A stretch of DNA of 64,000 nt from Tritrichomonas musculus (GCA_039105265.1 JAPFFF010000028.1:372001-436000), one strand, 5' to 3'; positions 30,110-42,137 are shown, counted from the stretch's first letter. Made by a program: numbers and translations. The notes: generated from the letters alone by a model not told the origin.

Positions 30110-31504
30110 GTGGATAGCGATTTTTCGTTTAAAAGCATTGACACAGGAAAAAGTAGAATGTCTAAGAAAAAGAAAATTCTTATTGGCGCGAATGCAGTCC
30201 GACTTTCGCATTACCAACAGAACGAGACCGTTTATGAATATTGTGACAAAAACGGTTTGATCGTCATTTGTGAAGTTCCTTTTATTTCAATTTTTCTGAA
30301 CACCACACAATCTGAATTGAATCTACTCAACCAATTAACTGAGATGGTCAAGCAGAACTTCAACCACCCCTACGTGGCTCTCTGGGGAATCATGAACGAA
30401 GTCGGAATGAAAGGCGAATCTGAAGACGAATACGTCTTAGTTCGCAAGCTCAACGAAAGAGCAAAAAGCCTTGATGAAAGCCGACAAACGTACGGAGCAA
30501 TGCTCATTGCAACACCGCCAACAAGTCCACTGAACAAGATGCCAGATGTCATCGGATTCAACCTCTACGGAGGCTGGTATGTTGGCACTGTTGAATTCAA
30601 TGGTCATATGATTGATGCCATTCAAAAAGTGGAAGGGAATAAACCGCTGTCTCTCACTGAATACGGCGCTGAAGCCATATTGAAATATCACAGCGATCAG
30701 CTTGTTTCTCACGATTATTCTGAAGAGTACCAATTGATCTTTCACCAAAAGTTCTATAAAATAATTGAAGAGAAGGATTTGTGGGGCTCCTTCGTGTGGA
30801 ACATGTTCGACTTCGCTTCTGATCTTCGTGACGAAGGTGGCGTTAAAGGCATGAACAACAAAGGCTTGGTTTCATACGATAGAAAGATCAAGAAAGAATC
30901 TTTCTATTTCTATAAATCAGTCTGGAATAATCAAGACAAGTTCGTCCATGTTTGTGGCACAAGATTCCATGATCGTGCTACAGATGACATCAACGTTACA
31001 ATCATAACCGGAAAAGCAGCTCTGAAAAGTGATCTTTCAATTTATTTGAATAACAAACTAATTCAAAAAATTGACAATAATAATGAAAATTTGATCGTTG
31101 TGAGAGTTTTCTTGGAAGATGGTAAAAATGTGGTTAAAGCGGTTATTTCGGATCCTTCCTCAAAAAGTGAAATTGATACAGATTCAGTTGAATTTGAAAA
31201 AGTTAAGGAGCCAAATCCTGATTATATGTTTTTGAATGTAACTGAAATTGAAACTAAATATCCGCGTCCTGAAGGAAATTACTCTGTTTATGATTCGTTT
31301 GGCGATCTTCAGAAGTCACCTCAGGCTTGGGCGATCGTCTCACAAATGTTCGCTGACTTTGATATTGATTCTTTTCTGCCATTGATTCAAAATGAAAGAT
31401 TTGTTGATCTTCTTATTTCTACTGGTATGGTGAGTGACACTGTTATAATGATGTTTGCTATGCAGCTTGCACAAATACCAAAGGTTAATTCATTGATTAC
31501 TTAA
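30110..31504 (+). pseudogene. GH2 beta-galactosidase/glucuronidase-like gene, 5'-truncated
   Basis: The catalytic barrel of glycoside hydrolase family 2 is plain: GANAVRLSHYQQNE, then NHPYVALWGIMNEVG with the acid/base E97, then SLTEYGAEA with the nucleophile E184. A C-terminal beta-domain (VHVCGTRFHDRATDDINVTI) follows. Numbering is from 30110, which is GTG rather than ATG. The roughly 300-residue N-terminal sugar-binding and immunoglobulin-like domains are missing. DFSFKSIDTGKSRMSKK also jumps straight to the barrel, which suggests an internal deletion of about 50 residues. GH2 enzymes split terminal beta-linked sugars from glycans. G+C is markedly higher than nearby DNA, so bacterial origin by transfer is likely (inference). 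Truncation falls next to the repeats at 30019-30055. A shorter product from the ATG at 30158 would probably not fold properly. Confidence 0.75.
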
Positions 31505-32304
31505 TGTAAACTAAGATAATGAAAATATCTGTTCTTTATTGTTTAACTTCTTTATGATTAAAATATTTTTAAATTGATATTTGGAATTATTGAATGAATT
31601 TAAAAATTTACAATATTTTTCATTTATCTCATTAATTTTAAATTTTTTTAAATTGATATTTGGAATTTCCGGCTTCTCATTTTATTTAACATAAAATAAG
31701 CAATTTAAGTCGAACTTTATTTTAAATCTTAACAATTGTTTAAATACTTTCTTCTTATTGGTTTAGAATGTATTCCGTGTAATTATCTTATGAAAACCTT
31801 TGATCATTTGAAATTATAATAAATCCCAGAGATTGTTTTTCAGATCAAACTCGAGTTATATTGAATGAAAATTTTATGAAAAGTGAAAAATTCAACTAAA
31901 AATCATATCATAATGAATTTGTGATTAGATGTAAAAAAATTGAGAGCTGTATTAAATAACCTGGAAATGCCTAAATATATTACATAAGAGTTAATTTTTT
32001 ATATAATTTTAATTTTATAAACATGACATATGTAAATCGATAAAAAGATATTTTCATTCAAATTTAATCAACTTAAATCTCATTCAAATTTCATTATTAA
32101 TATCAAAATTTGAATTTTATTGGATTTTTATAATAAGATTTATGTTTTAAATTTTTATGTATTTATATGATATAAAAAGAATAAACAAAATATTTTATAA
32201 AAACAAAGACTTTTTTTGGAGATAAATGTATTTTATATCGATAATGAAATTGAATAATTTATTTTAGTTTGTATACTTTATAAAATCTTTAATTTCCAGA
32301 CGAA
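31505..32304. other. AT-rich intergenic region
   Basis: No gene, inverted repeat or RNA is visible. A short phrase (TTTAAATTGATATTTGGAAT) occurs twice near 31570 and 31650. Confidence 0.5.
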
Positions 32305-33975
32305 ATGAGTTCATCAAAATCAAGCAATTTTAAAAAAATACGAGATGTTCAAATTCCAGGAAATATCAGACACATTACTCTCCTTGAAACCGATACTAAT
32401 ATAGTATATTCACAATTTATTTTTAAAAAATCTTTTGAATCACAGCAAGATAAGAATGAATTTCTTGCCAAGATGTCAAAAATAGCAGAATTATCAATGC
32501 ATCCAGCACTTTTGCACATTAAAAAAATTGATATCTTAAATCCATCACCAACAATTCTTACTGAATATCAATCAAATGGTACATTATCAAATGTAATCTT
32601 GAACTCATCTGGTCCCGATTCACAATATTCTCAATTCAACGGCACCAAGAAATTAATCGTAATATTAGGAATTGCGTTAAGCATGCAATTTTACTATTTG
32701 AACTACGCCGAACATGGGAATCTAACACCAGACAATATTTTTTTAGATGACCATTTTTATCCACATGTGCTCAACATAGAAAAAATTGGCGTTTTTTCTG
32801 AAGGACAAAAATGGATCGTAAGAAAGAAGCGCCAATCAGCCGATGTATCGAACTTTGCGTTGATTATATATGAACTAATCACGAATGATCGACAGAGTTA
32901 TCCAAAAGGTGATAAATATCCAGATCTCAGAAAAATTGAATCGAAGTGGCTACGAATATTTCTAATGAAATGTTTGTCTGATGATTCATCACGAAAACCG
33001 ATTTTTGAGAACATATTTAATGAACTTTTTAAGAACAAAAGCGGTTATCAGCACTTGTTAGGAGCGATTGATGAAGAAGAAGTGAGTGAGTACATTAAAA
33101 TGGTCAATGATTATTCTTACAATTTCTCAGAAAAAGTGAAAGAAAAAGCAGATCAGGGCGACATTGAATCAAGCTCTCTTTACGGCGACATTCTTTATAT
33201 TGGTGTTGGTGTTGAATCGAATATGGAAGAAGCTGCTGTCTACTACAAGAAGGCAGCAGATAAAGGGAAGACAAGAAGCATGTATAATTATGGCTTGATG
33301 CTTACAAATGGAGATGGAATTCAAATGGACAAAAGTGAAGCCGCCAAATATTTCAAAATGGCAGCCGATTTGGGCGTCCCTATTGCGATGAATAACTATG
33401 GAATTGCGTTGGAATTTGGCGAAGGAGTTCCTCAGAATGTCGAAGAAAGTGTTCGTTATTATAAAATGGCTGCTGATTTGGAAAATCCAGTTTCACTGTG
33501 TAATTACGCAATGATGTTGAAGTTTGGAAAAGGCATCGATATGAATAAGGAAGAAGCTTTGAAATACTTCAAAATTGCTGCTGACAACGGCGTCCATCGA
33601 GCTATGTATAATTATTCTGATATGTTGATCGAAGGAGACGGAATTGATAAAAATGTAAAAGAAGGTTTGTCTTACTTGAAAATGGCTGCTGATCAGGGCT
33701 ACACTGACGCTATCTTTTACTACGCAAGCTGTTTGTATGATGGTATTGAAACCGATCAAAATTTGATCGAAGCTGCTTCGTATTTCAAATTTGGAGCTGA
33801 GTTGGATGATCCTGATTCAATGCTAATGTATGGTCGAATGCTCTTCTTCGGAGATGGAGTGGAAATGAACAAATTCAAGGCAACTTCATATGTGAAAATG
33901 GCTGCTTACGCTGGAAACGAAGATGCAAATGAATTATATAAAGAAATAAGTGAAGTGTTTCGTTTTTCTTATTAA
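32305..33975 (+). CDS. Pseudokinase with seven Sel1 repeats (556 aa)
   Basis: Residues about 1-255 are kinase-like: PTILTEYQSNGTLSNVI hinge, HGNLTPDNIFLDD at 137-149 where HRD has become H-G-N, VSNFALIIYELITN and KCLSDDSSRKPIFENIF. There is no glycine loop and no DFG (LNIEKIG), so it should be catalytically dead. From about residue 285 follow seven Sel1 repeats of 36 residues (for example YNYGLMLTNGDGIQMDKSEA), forming a solenoid. The plan is the same as the minus-strand protein at 14608-16617, and the repeats are again richer in G+C than the pseudokinase part. It probably acts as a scaffold. The ATG at 32305 is the first in the frame. Confidence 0.85.
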   Translation: MSSSKSSNFKKIRDVQIPGNIRHITLLETDTNIVYSQFIFKKSFESQQDKNEFLAKMSKIAELSMHPALLHIKKIDILNPSPTILTEYQSNGTLSNVILNSSGPDSQYSQFNGTKKLIVILGIALSMQFYYLNYAEHGNLTPDNIFLDDHFYPHVLNIEKIGVFSEGQKWIVRKKRQSADVSNFALIIYELITNDRQSYPKGDKYPDLRKIESKWLRIFLMKCLSDDSSRKPIFENIFNELFKNKSGYQHLLGAIDEEEVSEYIKMVNDYSYNFSEKVKEKADQGDIESSSLYGDILYIGVGVESNMEEAAVYYKKAADKGKTRSMYNYGLMLTNGDGIQMDKSEAAKYFKMAADLGVPIAMNNYGIALEFGEGVPQNVEESVRYYKMAADLENPVSLCNYAMMLKFGKGIDMNKEEALKYFKIAADNGVHRAMYNYSDMLIEGDGIDKNVKEGLSYLKMAADQGYTDAIFYYASCLYDGIETDQNLIEAASYFKFGAELDDPDSMLMYGRMLFFGDGVEMNKFKATSYVKMAAYAGNEDANELYKEISEVFRFSY

Positions 33976-34058
33976 TGAAAAATAAGAAAACGAATGATCT
34001 ATAACTAAGTTTGTGGTTATTCTTTATAGATGTGGTCTTAAAAGCTTTTATAAAAGTA

Positions 34059-34096
<38 letters not shown>

Positions 34097-35018
34097 AAAA
34101 TTATTACATTGATGGCAAGCATCATAAATTCATTTATAAGTATGTAATTGTAATAATTGACAATATATAATATTACAATTACAAAGATCTATGCAAGTTA
34201 TAATTGTAATATTGATTTCATCATTCAGTGAATCTGTTTTCACTTCAAATTTGGATTTGTTATAATAATTTATGAAATAGAAGTTTTAACAAAATGAGAC
34301 CAATATTTTTATAAATATAAAAACTCATTAATCAATAATTTTATTTTGTTTCATAATGTTAAAAATAATAAGGCTTGTCATTTTGAAAATCGATATCAAA
34401 AATGCAACTTTTTAACGTCTGATATTCAATTATTAATTAAAAAATCTTATATAAAGATTATCGATTATTAATGATATCAGACATGAAATATGAAAATAAT
34501 TGTAAGCTTGAAATTGATCTCAAATATATATTTATATTTTTTAATGATTCGTATTCTCTTTTAAAAATATATAAAAATTAATAATTGAATTTATTTATGT
34601 TTCTTTTAAGATTAAAATCAAAAAAAAAATACATTCTTTTTATTGAGGGATTGGTTTCTTACATAAGTTTAATTGAAAACTTCTATCTCTGAAATCGATC
34701 TCGAATATAAATAAAGTTTGTTAAAAAAATTGAAAGATTGACAACGGTTATTATCTGTGGCAAGCTATCAAAAAGTTTAAAAAGGACTTTAATTTAACAG
34801 GGCACAAAAACCTAGCTGGGGTTTGAATTTTCATCAATTTCAAACAATTGTTTCACCAAAAAATTGAATACTTTTCTATCATTTAAAATTTCAATTCATG
34901 CAAAAAATTTGAATACTTTACCTCATAAAATATTTCATGCCAAAAATTTTGAATCAAAATTTGGGCTTGCCAAGTATCTTATCAAAATTTATCATTTTTT
35001 TTTAAGTTCATTGTTTGA
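33976..35018. other. AT-rich intergenic region
   Basis: It contains a T tract of about 30 bases near 34066. ATTGTAATAATT-type repeats (34145-34215) form weak inverted repeats. No gene is supported; the 63-codon frame at 34864 is AT-rich and overlaps the start of the next gene. Confidence 0.5.
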
Positions 35019-38000
35019 ATGCAACAATCCATTCATAACTTTCAAAATTTATTAAAAACAAAAAGAATCGATATATCGAATAAATATTTAAAGGAAATTC
35101 TATATAAATTCGATTTTATTTTTTACCAAGATATTCTTCAAGCAGAAGAAAAAATAAAACAGAATGAAAACAAATCCAAAATTATCATTATTGATGAGTG
35201 TATGGAGAATGGCACTAAATATTATGTTATATGTTTTGATTTTACATTAATTATCATACCTCAGGAAGACAAAACGGATGACTTAATTCTACCTTCCATT
35301 TTAACTCGATTTAAAGATAACGATAAATATTATATACGAAATTGTAACATACAAACTGGATATGATACAGATAATAATAACTTTTTCAAAGAAATAAGAA
35401 TTTTTTCAAAAAAATTCATAATCTCAAATAAAAACATGCAGCACTTTTGGAGCTCTGTTGTCAATTGCTTAAGCGGATTTTTAATCAAGAAAGGCTACCA
35501 AAATTCGCGAAATAGACATGAAAAATATTTAAATGAAAAATTTATTGAATATCAAGAGGAAAATGCAAATTTTGTAAACAAGAGTTACATTGAATTAAGA
35601 AATATTGGTTATGGAAGTTGTGGTACAGTTGATTTAATTTATCACATTCCTAAAGAAGAAATTTTTGCATTGAAAATTCCATATGCTGAAAGTCAACATT
35701 TGATTGAACGAGAAAGAAGCAATTATTTGAACATTCGACATCCATTCATTGTTCAATACATCGGTTACATTAAATTTGCTAACGATCCGAAATATCTTTT
35801 GCTTGAATATGTTGAAGGCGAAACTCTCGATGAATATGATTTATCACATTTAAATGATCAAGAAAAATACACCATCATTCTTGAACTTCTTCTCTCAATT
35901 CATTATCTTCATTCACACAATTACATCTATCGAGATTTAAGATTAAACAACATCATGATCAATCAAAACAACGATGCGATATTAATTGATTTCGATCGTG
36001 TACTCAAAGAGAATGATGAAAAAGACAATGAAGAGCAAACAATAAATTTTGATAGTCCATCAGTTGCACCAGAAGAAAACAAAACATACAAATCAGACAT
36101 TTATTCATTAGGATACATCATCCACTTCATATTATATGGAATACCTCCAATAATAAATTATAAATTGTCAGTTCAAGGAAATTTCAAATTTAAATCATGT
36201 TTTGAAACAGATCCAACTAAAAGACCAAATATCAATGAAATGACAAATATTTTTTATACCAATTTATATTCGAAAATTAAATTTGGAGATAAAAAATTTT
36301 CATATTTAATATCACTATCATCAAATCAAAATATTCCAGAAGCACAATTCGATCTTGGTAACATTTATTATGAAGGACTAGATGCCAGACAAGATATCAA
36401 CAAAGCAATTCATTATTTTTCATTGGCAGCAAATCAAAATCATCCACAAGCACAACTCAATCTCGGTATCATTTATCATGAAGGAAAATATGTCGCACGC
36501 GATATCAACAAAGCAATTCATTATTATTCACTCGCTGCAAATCAAAATGATCCACAAGCACAATTCAATCTCGGTCGTATTTATTCAGATGGGGAATATG
36601 TCACACGAGATATCAACAAAGCAATTCATTATTTCTCACTTGCTGCAAATCAAAATCATCTACAAGCACAATACAATCTCGGTATTATTTATCATGAAGG
36701 AAAATATGTCGCACGCGATATCAACAAAGCAATTCATTATTATTCACTCGCTGCAAATCAAAATGATCCACAAGCACAATTCAATCTCGGTCGTATTTAT
36801 TCAGATGGAAAATATGTCGCACGAGATATCAACAAAGCAATTCATTATTTCTCACTCGCTGCAAATCAAAATGATCCACAAGCGCAATTCAATCTCGGTC
36901 GTATTTATTCAGATGGGGAATATGTCACACGCGATATCAACAAAGCAATTCATTATTTCTCACTTGCTGCAAATCAAAATGATCCACAAGCACAACTCAA
37001 TCTCGGTATCATTCATCATGAAGGAAAATATGTCGCACGCGATATCAACAAAGCAATTCATTATTTCTCACTCGCTGCAAATCAAAATGATCCACAAGCA
37101 CAATACAATCTCGGTATCATTTATTATGAAGGAAAATATGTCGCACGCGATATCAACAAAGCAATTCATTATTATTCACTCGCTGCAAATCAAAATGATC
37201 CACAAGCGCAATTCAATCTCGGTCGTATTTATTCAGATGGGGAATATGTCGCACGCGATATCAACAAAGCAATTCATTATTATTCACTCGCTGCAAATCA
37301 AAATGATCCACAAGCACAATTCAATCTCGGTCGTATTTATTCAGATGGGGAATATGTCACACGCGATATCAACAAAGCAATTCATTATTATTCACTCGCT
37401 GCAAATCAAAATGATCCACAAGCACAATACAATCTCGGTCTCATTTATTCAAATGGAGAATGTATCACACGAGATACCAGCAATGATACTTTAAAGAAAA
37501 ATCAAATAGATACAAATGTCATTTTCGAGATTAAACAATTTGAGGAGGAATGCACAAGTCAATCCAAGGAATTTGAAATTCAACTTCAAAACGAGATAAA
37601 CAAACTCCAAGAGATTCAAAAAGAAATGGCAAAAAATCGTGAAAAACAAAATGAAAAATTGACACAAATTCAAATGATGCTTGAAACTAATCAAAAATCA
37701 TCACATATAAGTGAAGAATTTGACATAAAATCGGATGAAGTAATTGAATTCAAGCTTGGATCTAAAAACATTAAAACTATGAAAATACAAATTTTAAATC
37801 AAAATTTTCATCAACTCTTTGCTTTATATGAAAAGAACCAAAATCTTAATCATCCAAACATACTCAAATCAAATGGCTTTTTATTTGATGATGAGAAATC
37901 TCCTTCAATTATTTTATTTGAATTTTGTCCGATCAACCTTGAACAAGGAATCAAAAAAAAGATGCTTTCTAAAGTGAAATTAATGTATTCAATTTATCAA

Positions 38001-38435
38001 ATTTTGGAAACAATGAAATATCTCCACTCAAAGCAAGTTACTCACATTAATTTAAATCCATCAAACATTTTCATAAATAAAGATGGATTGATTAAAATAT
38101 GCATGTTTGATATTTCACCTCCAATGAGCACTGATGATCATAAAAATCTAAATGATAAAGAATCTGATATCTATTCATTTGGTGTGCTTATATACTTCCT
38201 TTTGTCTGGAGGTGAATTTCCTTGGTCAAATACTCCAGTTACATTCTCATCCATTGCACAAAAAATGATAAATGAATGCCTTGGTTCAGCAAACAAAATG
38301 TCTTTCGATGTAATCTCTAGCATTTTAATGATTGAAAATTACAATTTAATATCATTATCTCAGCAGAAAATTCATGAAATATCAGAAATCGTTAATAAAT
38401 ACAAGTCACAAAATCCAGTTTCAAATAATTCTTGA
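35019..38435 (+). CDS. Kinase - 11 Sel1 repeats - coiled coil - pseudokinase (1138 aa)
   Basis: Residues 1-180 are an unrecognised leader. Kinase domain 1 (about 190-430) has IGYGSCGTVD from G197, K219 in FALKIP, Y304-R-D and D324-F-D in place of DFG; it may retain weak activity. Residues about 442-822 are eleven 36-residue Sel1 repeats (DINKAIHYYSLAANQNDPQA) that are nearly identical at the DNA level. A glutamine- and lysine-rich coiled coil follows (about 840-900). A second kinase-like domain (about 905-1110) has HINLNPSN for HRD and lacks DFG, so it is a pseudokinase. The ATG at 35019 is preceded by TTCATTGTTTGA, an initiator-like box. Parts of this gene are duplicated at 44348-46630 and at 49697-49810. 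Confidence 0.85.
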   Translation: MQQSIHNFQNLLKTKRIDISNKYLKEILYKFDFIFYQDILQAEEKIKQNENKSKIIIIDECMENGTKYYVICFDFTLIIIPQEDKTDDLILPSILTRFKDNDKYYIRNCNIQTGYDTDNNNFFKEIRIFSKKFIISNKNMQHFWSSVVNCLSGFLIKKGYQNSRNRHEKYLNEKFIEYQEENANFVNKSYIELRNIGYGSCGTVDLIYHIPKEEIFALKIPYAESQHLIERERSNYLNIRHPFIVQYIGYIKFANDPKYLLLEYVEGETLDEYDLSHLNDQEKYTIILELLLSIHYLHSHNYIYRDLRLNNIMINQNNDAILIDFDRVLKENDEKDNEEQTINFDSPSVAPEENKTYKSDIYSLGYIIHFILYGIPPIINYKLSVQGNFKFKSCFETDPTKRPNINEMTNIFYTNLYSKIKFGDKKFSYLISLSSNQNIPEAQFDLGNIYYEGLDARQDINKAIHYFSLAANQNHPQAQLNLGIIYHEGKYVARDINKAIHYYSLAANQNDPQAQFNLGRIYSDGEYVTRDINKAIHYFSLAANQNHLQAQYNLGIIYHEGKYVARDINKAIHYYSLAANQNDPQAQFNLGRIYSDGKYVARDINKAIHYFSLAANQNDPQAQFNLGRIYSDGEYVTRDINKAIHYFSLAANQNDPQAQLNLGIIHHEGKYVARDINKAIHYFSLAANQNDPQAQYNLGIIYYEGKYVARDINKAIHYYSLAANQNDPQAQFNLGRIYSDGEYVARDINKAIHYYSLAANQNDPQAQFNLGRIYSDGEYVTRDINKAIHYYSLAANQNDPQAQYNLGLIYSNGECITRDTSNDTLKKNQIDTNVIFEIKQFEEECTSQSKEFEIQLQNEINKLQEIQKEMAKNREKQNEKLTQIQMMLETNQKSSHISEEFDIKSDEVIEFKLGSKNIKTMKIQILNQNFHQLFALYEKNQNLNHPNILKSNGFLFDDEKSPSIILFEFCPINLEQGIKKKMLSKVKLMYSIYQILETMKYLHSKQVTHINLNPSNIFINKDGLIKICMFDISPPMSTDDHKNLNDKESDIYSFGVLIYFLLSGGEFPWSNTPVTFSSIAQKMINECLGSANKMSFDVISSILMIENYNLISLSQQKIHEISEIVNKYKSQNPVSNNS
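36343..37482 (+). repeat. Eleven 108-bp tandem Sel1 units, near-identical
   Basis: Each 108-bp unit encodes one 36-residue Sel1 repeat, and the block GATATCAACAAAGCAATTCA recurs exactly in all but the last. Variation is limited to a few alternating words (CATGAAGGA, TCAGATGGGG; GCACGC, ACACGA), so the array seems recently expanded or homogenised. Because 108 is a multiple of three, a second frame is open for 370 codons; I treat that as a by-product. Confidence 0.9.
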
Positions 38436-38904
38436 GAAATTTTTTCTAGAATAAAACATATTTTATATATTTTTAATATATACATTTTTTAGCATCACAA
38501 TCTAATTTTGTAATTACACAGTAGAATGAAAACAAAAAATGAATTATTGAGATGTTAAATTTATTAAAAAACATATAAAAAGTTATCTTGTTTATAACAT
38601 TGATACATAACTTTTTGTTTATATGTTTTTAATATCTCAATAATCTCATAATTCCTCCATTCGCTTTATCTTTTTGTTTAGTTTTCAGATTTTAAATTTT
38701 TTTTTTTTACAAATTGGGTCAAATTCTTTCTTTATATATATACTATATGTTACGTTTGCCTTTGAATTTTACAAATTAAAAAAAAAAAAAAAAACGAACT
38801 ATAGTTGTCTTTAGAAAAAGTGGAATCAATTCACTGTAAACTTCAGAAATATAAAAAGACCAACATTTTCGTTTATTTTACATAAACGATCATATTTATT
38901 TCTT
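38436..38904. other. AT-rich intergenic region with a short inverted repeat
   Basis: AAAACATATAAAAAGTTA near 38567 and TAACTTTTTGTTTATATGTTTT near 38609 are imperfect mirror copies around a short loop. This is possibly the 3' end of the preceding transcript. T and A runs fill the rest. Confidence 0.4.
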
Positions 38905-40365
38905 ATGCTCATTCTAGGTGTAATTTCTTTAATTCAGATGAGAAATATTATTTACAAAGACTCAAGCATTTCTTTATTTGCAGGCAAGCTGATATGCGAT
39001 GATTTACAAATTCATTTGGATTCAAATATCACATTATTATGTGAAGATCAATTTAGTTATACAATTCAATATGATTCATTATTTGATTTCGAGATCGATG
39101 TCATGAACAGTATCAACATTATCAATAATTCAAATTTCTTATATGATCAAGTCAATTTAGCATCATTTAAAGAATTATTTAATACAACATCTGATATTGA
39201 AATAACATTTAAAGATTTTTTAAATATGTCTGTCATTGAAGCATTTATTAATATATTTCAATCATCATATGAAAATATAAAATTAACTATGGAATGGAGC
39301 AAATATGTAAAAGATGATTCTTCATATTGTCAATGGGATCAATCTTCTATTTTACCAATATATGATGGAATTATTGATCAATATAAACAAATAAGCGAAT
39401 CACTTTTATGGTCAAAAGTTTGCATAAACAATCAAGCATACATTGTTGGTGTTGAATATCCGGGCAAAATCATTAATATTTCTAAGATGACGACAATTAT
39501 CATTGTTGTTTCAATTATTGCCTTTTTTATATTTGTTATTTTATCATTATATTGCATTGCTAAATGTAAGATTTCACGCAGCATCATACTAGCTGAATTT
39601 TCAACAGATGAGTCAAAAAATTCAAAGAAATCTTATTCATCAAAAGATTTTAATAGAGCTTTTTTCAAAGAATTGCTTGGAATTGGTACAAATGCAGGTT
39701 CTCTCATAATTGAAGCAATTAGTATTTTTAAAACTTTTCAAAGAATGAGTGCAACAAAAACATTTTCAGTTCATTTTTCCAAAGATTGTTATAAAATGTT
39801 TTCGTGGGCAAACAATTTAATAGAAATCATTTTTTCAAATATTTATTTGAGATCTTTTGAAGCAATTGAAATGTTTTATTGTTTTACTTGTATTATTCCT
39901 TTTATAGGGATTACATTTTTAGGCTTTTTATTTTTGAATTATAAATTTTATTATATAATAATATTTGATGCCATTTTGGCAGCATGGGGTTTTGGTTTTG
40001 GATATATCAAATACAATTTAACTGTAGCGTTGTGTTGCATTATTTTAATATTTTTCGGACTTGTGGTAATTGGCACTATATATTCCTATAAAGCAGATAA
40101 AAATGATGATTATAGACTTAAAATTGATCATATTATAAAAAATGGTTTTGATTTTAATGAGGACAATTGTGTTTTTCCTTTTACATTTTCAATTTTTAAT
40201 TCTTTAATTATAGCATCAATATTTTTGATTCCTTTTTTCCTCCATAATTTATATTGTGTTGGAAGTTGCCTCTTTTTATGTTTGATAATAGTTGTTGTAT
40301 GCTTTATAATTGAACTTACCCATAAAACTCACAAAAAATGTGAGTTTGCGACAATTCAATACTAA
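38905..40365 (+). pseudogene. Multi-pass membrane protein, N-terminal part (split by insertion)
   Basis: The ATG at 38905 starts a 486-codon frame. Residues about 1-195 look extracellular (cysteines, NxT/S sites such as NIT and NTT). Then come hydrophobic segments at about 197-222 (TTIIIVVSIIAFFIFVILSL), 320-345, 350-370, 372-393, 430-452 and 455-475. The last dozen residues (HKTHKKCEFATIQY) come from an inserted inverted-repeat end, so the natural protein ran on. Joining 40305-40310 to the matching TATAAT at 42134 keeps the frame and continues into the hydrophobic protein at 42129-42947. I do not recognise the family; no transporter motif is evident. Confidence 0.65.
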
Positions 40366-42137
40366 ATTGAATTATAATTTTCTTTCAAAAATTGTGAGGC
40401 TTTAGCAGAGCCATACATTTCCAAAATAAAAAACAATTTTAACACCATCCCTTGATCCTAAGAGCTATCTCTTAGCTATCTTGTACATTAGGAAGAATAT
40501 TCTTATCGTTTCATTCAATTACAAAGCAATTATTTCCGAATATTTCAAAATCCAAATATCTCAAATTTATCTCTCAAAGATCATTCAATTAATTACATAT
40601 TAGAAACAACGATATCGAAATAAAAACAAATAGATACTTACTTGTTCATACAAATCACTTGTTTCTATTCATAATTAATTTCAAAAAATTTCTTAATGAA
40701 GGAGTTAATTACTTACGTTTAAATGCATATGTTTACTATAAAATCCAAAATAGCTTGCTAAAAGTTTTCAAGTATGTAAAGATCTTTGATATTCTACAAT
40801 ATTTTTTTTTATTTTTCTCCTTTTTACATTTTTTTTTTTAATAATAAAATGATTTTTTGCTAAATCTTATTTTATATATTATGCTTGTTGTTCGAAATGT
40901 TGAAATATTCATAATTTTATTATCAATATTTATAGAAATAATTTTATGTTTTGATATTTTCATCATATAATTATTGTATGAAATTTAATTTTTAATCAAA
41001 ATAATTAAATATTTGCTTACACCATGCTTTTTTTCAAATCATTATGAAAAAATGTTAAAAATTTTACGAATCATATTATTCAAATTGTAAATCTTAAATA
41101 ATTAAAAAGAGAGCAACATGAATTTTAACTGAAACACTTCAAAAACGACATTAAAAAGGCGCCAAATTTGAGAAAAAAAAATGGCGCCAAATTTGATAAA
41201 AAAAATCTACAAATTCATCCATATCTTTTGAAATATTTTTATTAAAAAAAAAATAATTAACAAAATCAATTATACAACTTTTATCTGATTTATTTTTAGT
41301 ATAATTTTTAAATACCTAATTAAATGAAAACAATTATTTTTTAAATATTTGAATTAAACTATGAAAACAGGATGGTAATATCATTTATTACTGATTTAAA
41401 AAAATTGGTAATAATAGTTTTCACTAATATTAAATTTTTCTGAGATTATTTAAAAAAACAGATGTTTTCCTGAAAAGTAAATTTGAAACATTTAATATAA
41501 ACCTTATAGCTGTATGAAACAGTATGATGAATATCATAAATTGAAATTTAAAAGATAATGCCAAAATTTAAAAACAATATTTAATAAGGTTTTTTAACAT
41601 ACGTTTTTTTCAAAAAATAATATAAATTCATGATGCACAAACTTTATATGAACCTATTTTTTATAATAATTTTCAGCAATATTAAAAAAAAGTATTCAAT
41701 TATTTGATATCTATAAAATAGCTATTTTTTGATATCAAGATTTTTGATTAAAAATGAGATATTGATAAGATCAAAGGATGTTAATAGCAAATTGTGCGAT
41801 TATACATCGTTTTGCAAAAACCTTTTCGAAATATGATCAAAATAATTATTATGTTTTTCAGCAAATTTGGTATATATCTGGATGATTAATAAAATTAAAA
41901 TCTTTGATATCAGCTGAAAATAATGGCTTAAAAACAAAACATGAGATATTGATTCAGAACGAAAAATGGACTTTTAATTTTCTAATTTTCACAAAATATT
42001 AAAATTAAATGTATCAATAGAAAAAATTGAATAAAAATTAAAAAAAAGATTTTTTTTCTGAGTAATTTCATAATTTTTTTGAAAAGAATTCATTCAATTG
42101 TCGCAAACTCACATTTTTTGTGAGTTTTATGGGTATA
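40313..42137. mobile_element. 1.8-kb element with hairpin-forming terminal repeats
   Basis: ACCCATAAAACTCACAAAAA and following bases at 40318-40355 are repeated inverted at about 42096-42133, a match of about 38 bases. Each end can itself fold (CTCACA...TGTGAG). Flanks TATAATTGA (40305) and TATAATCGG (42134) look like a diverged 9-bp target duplication with two mismatches. The interior is AT-rich and non-coding, with a doubled GGCGCCAAATTTGA near 41160-41200. The exact left edge is uncertain by a few bases. Confidence 0.65.

Noticed and set aside
36343-37482. CRISPR-like array
   Set aside because: The repeats are contiguous coding units of 108 bp without spacers, in a eukaryotic gene.
36382-37494. 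370-codon second frame through the Sel1 array
   Set aside because: The 108-bp period is a multiple of three and the unit happens to lack stops in this frame, so the open frame follows from repetition. It has no independent family resemblance.
41150-41210. Doubled GGCGCCAAATTTGA as an E2F-like regulatory site
   Set aside because: It lies inside a transposon-like interior and simple duplication explains it; no gene is nearby on that side.
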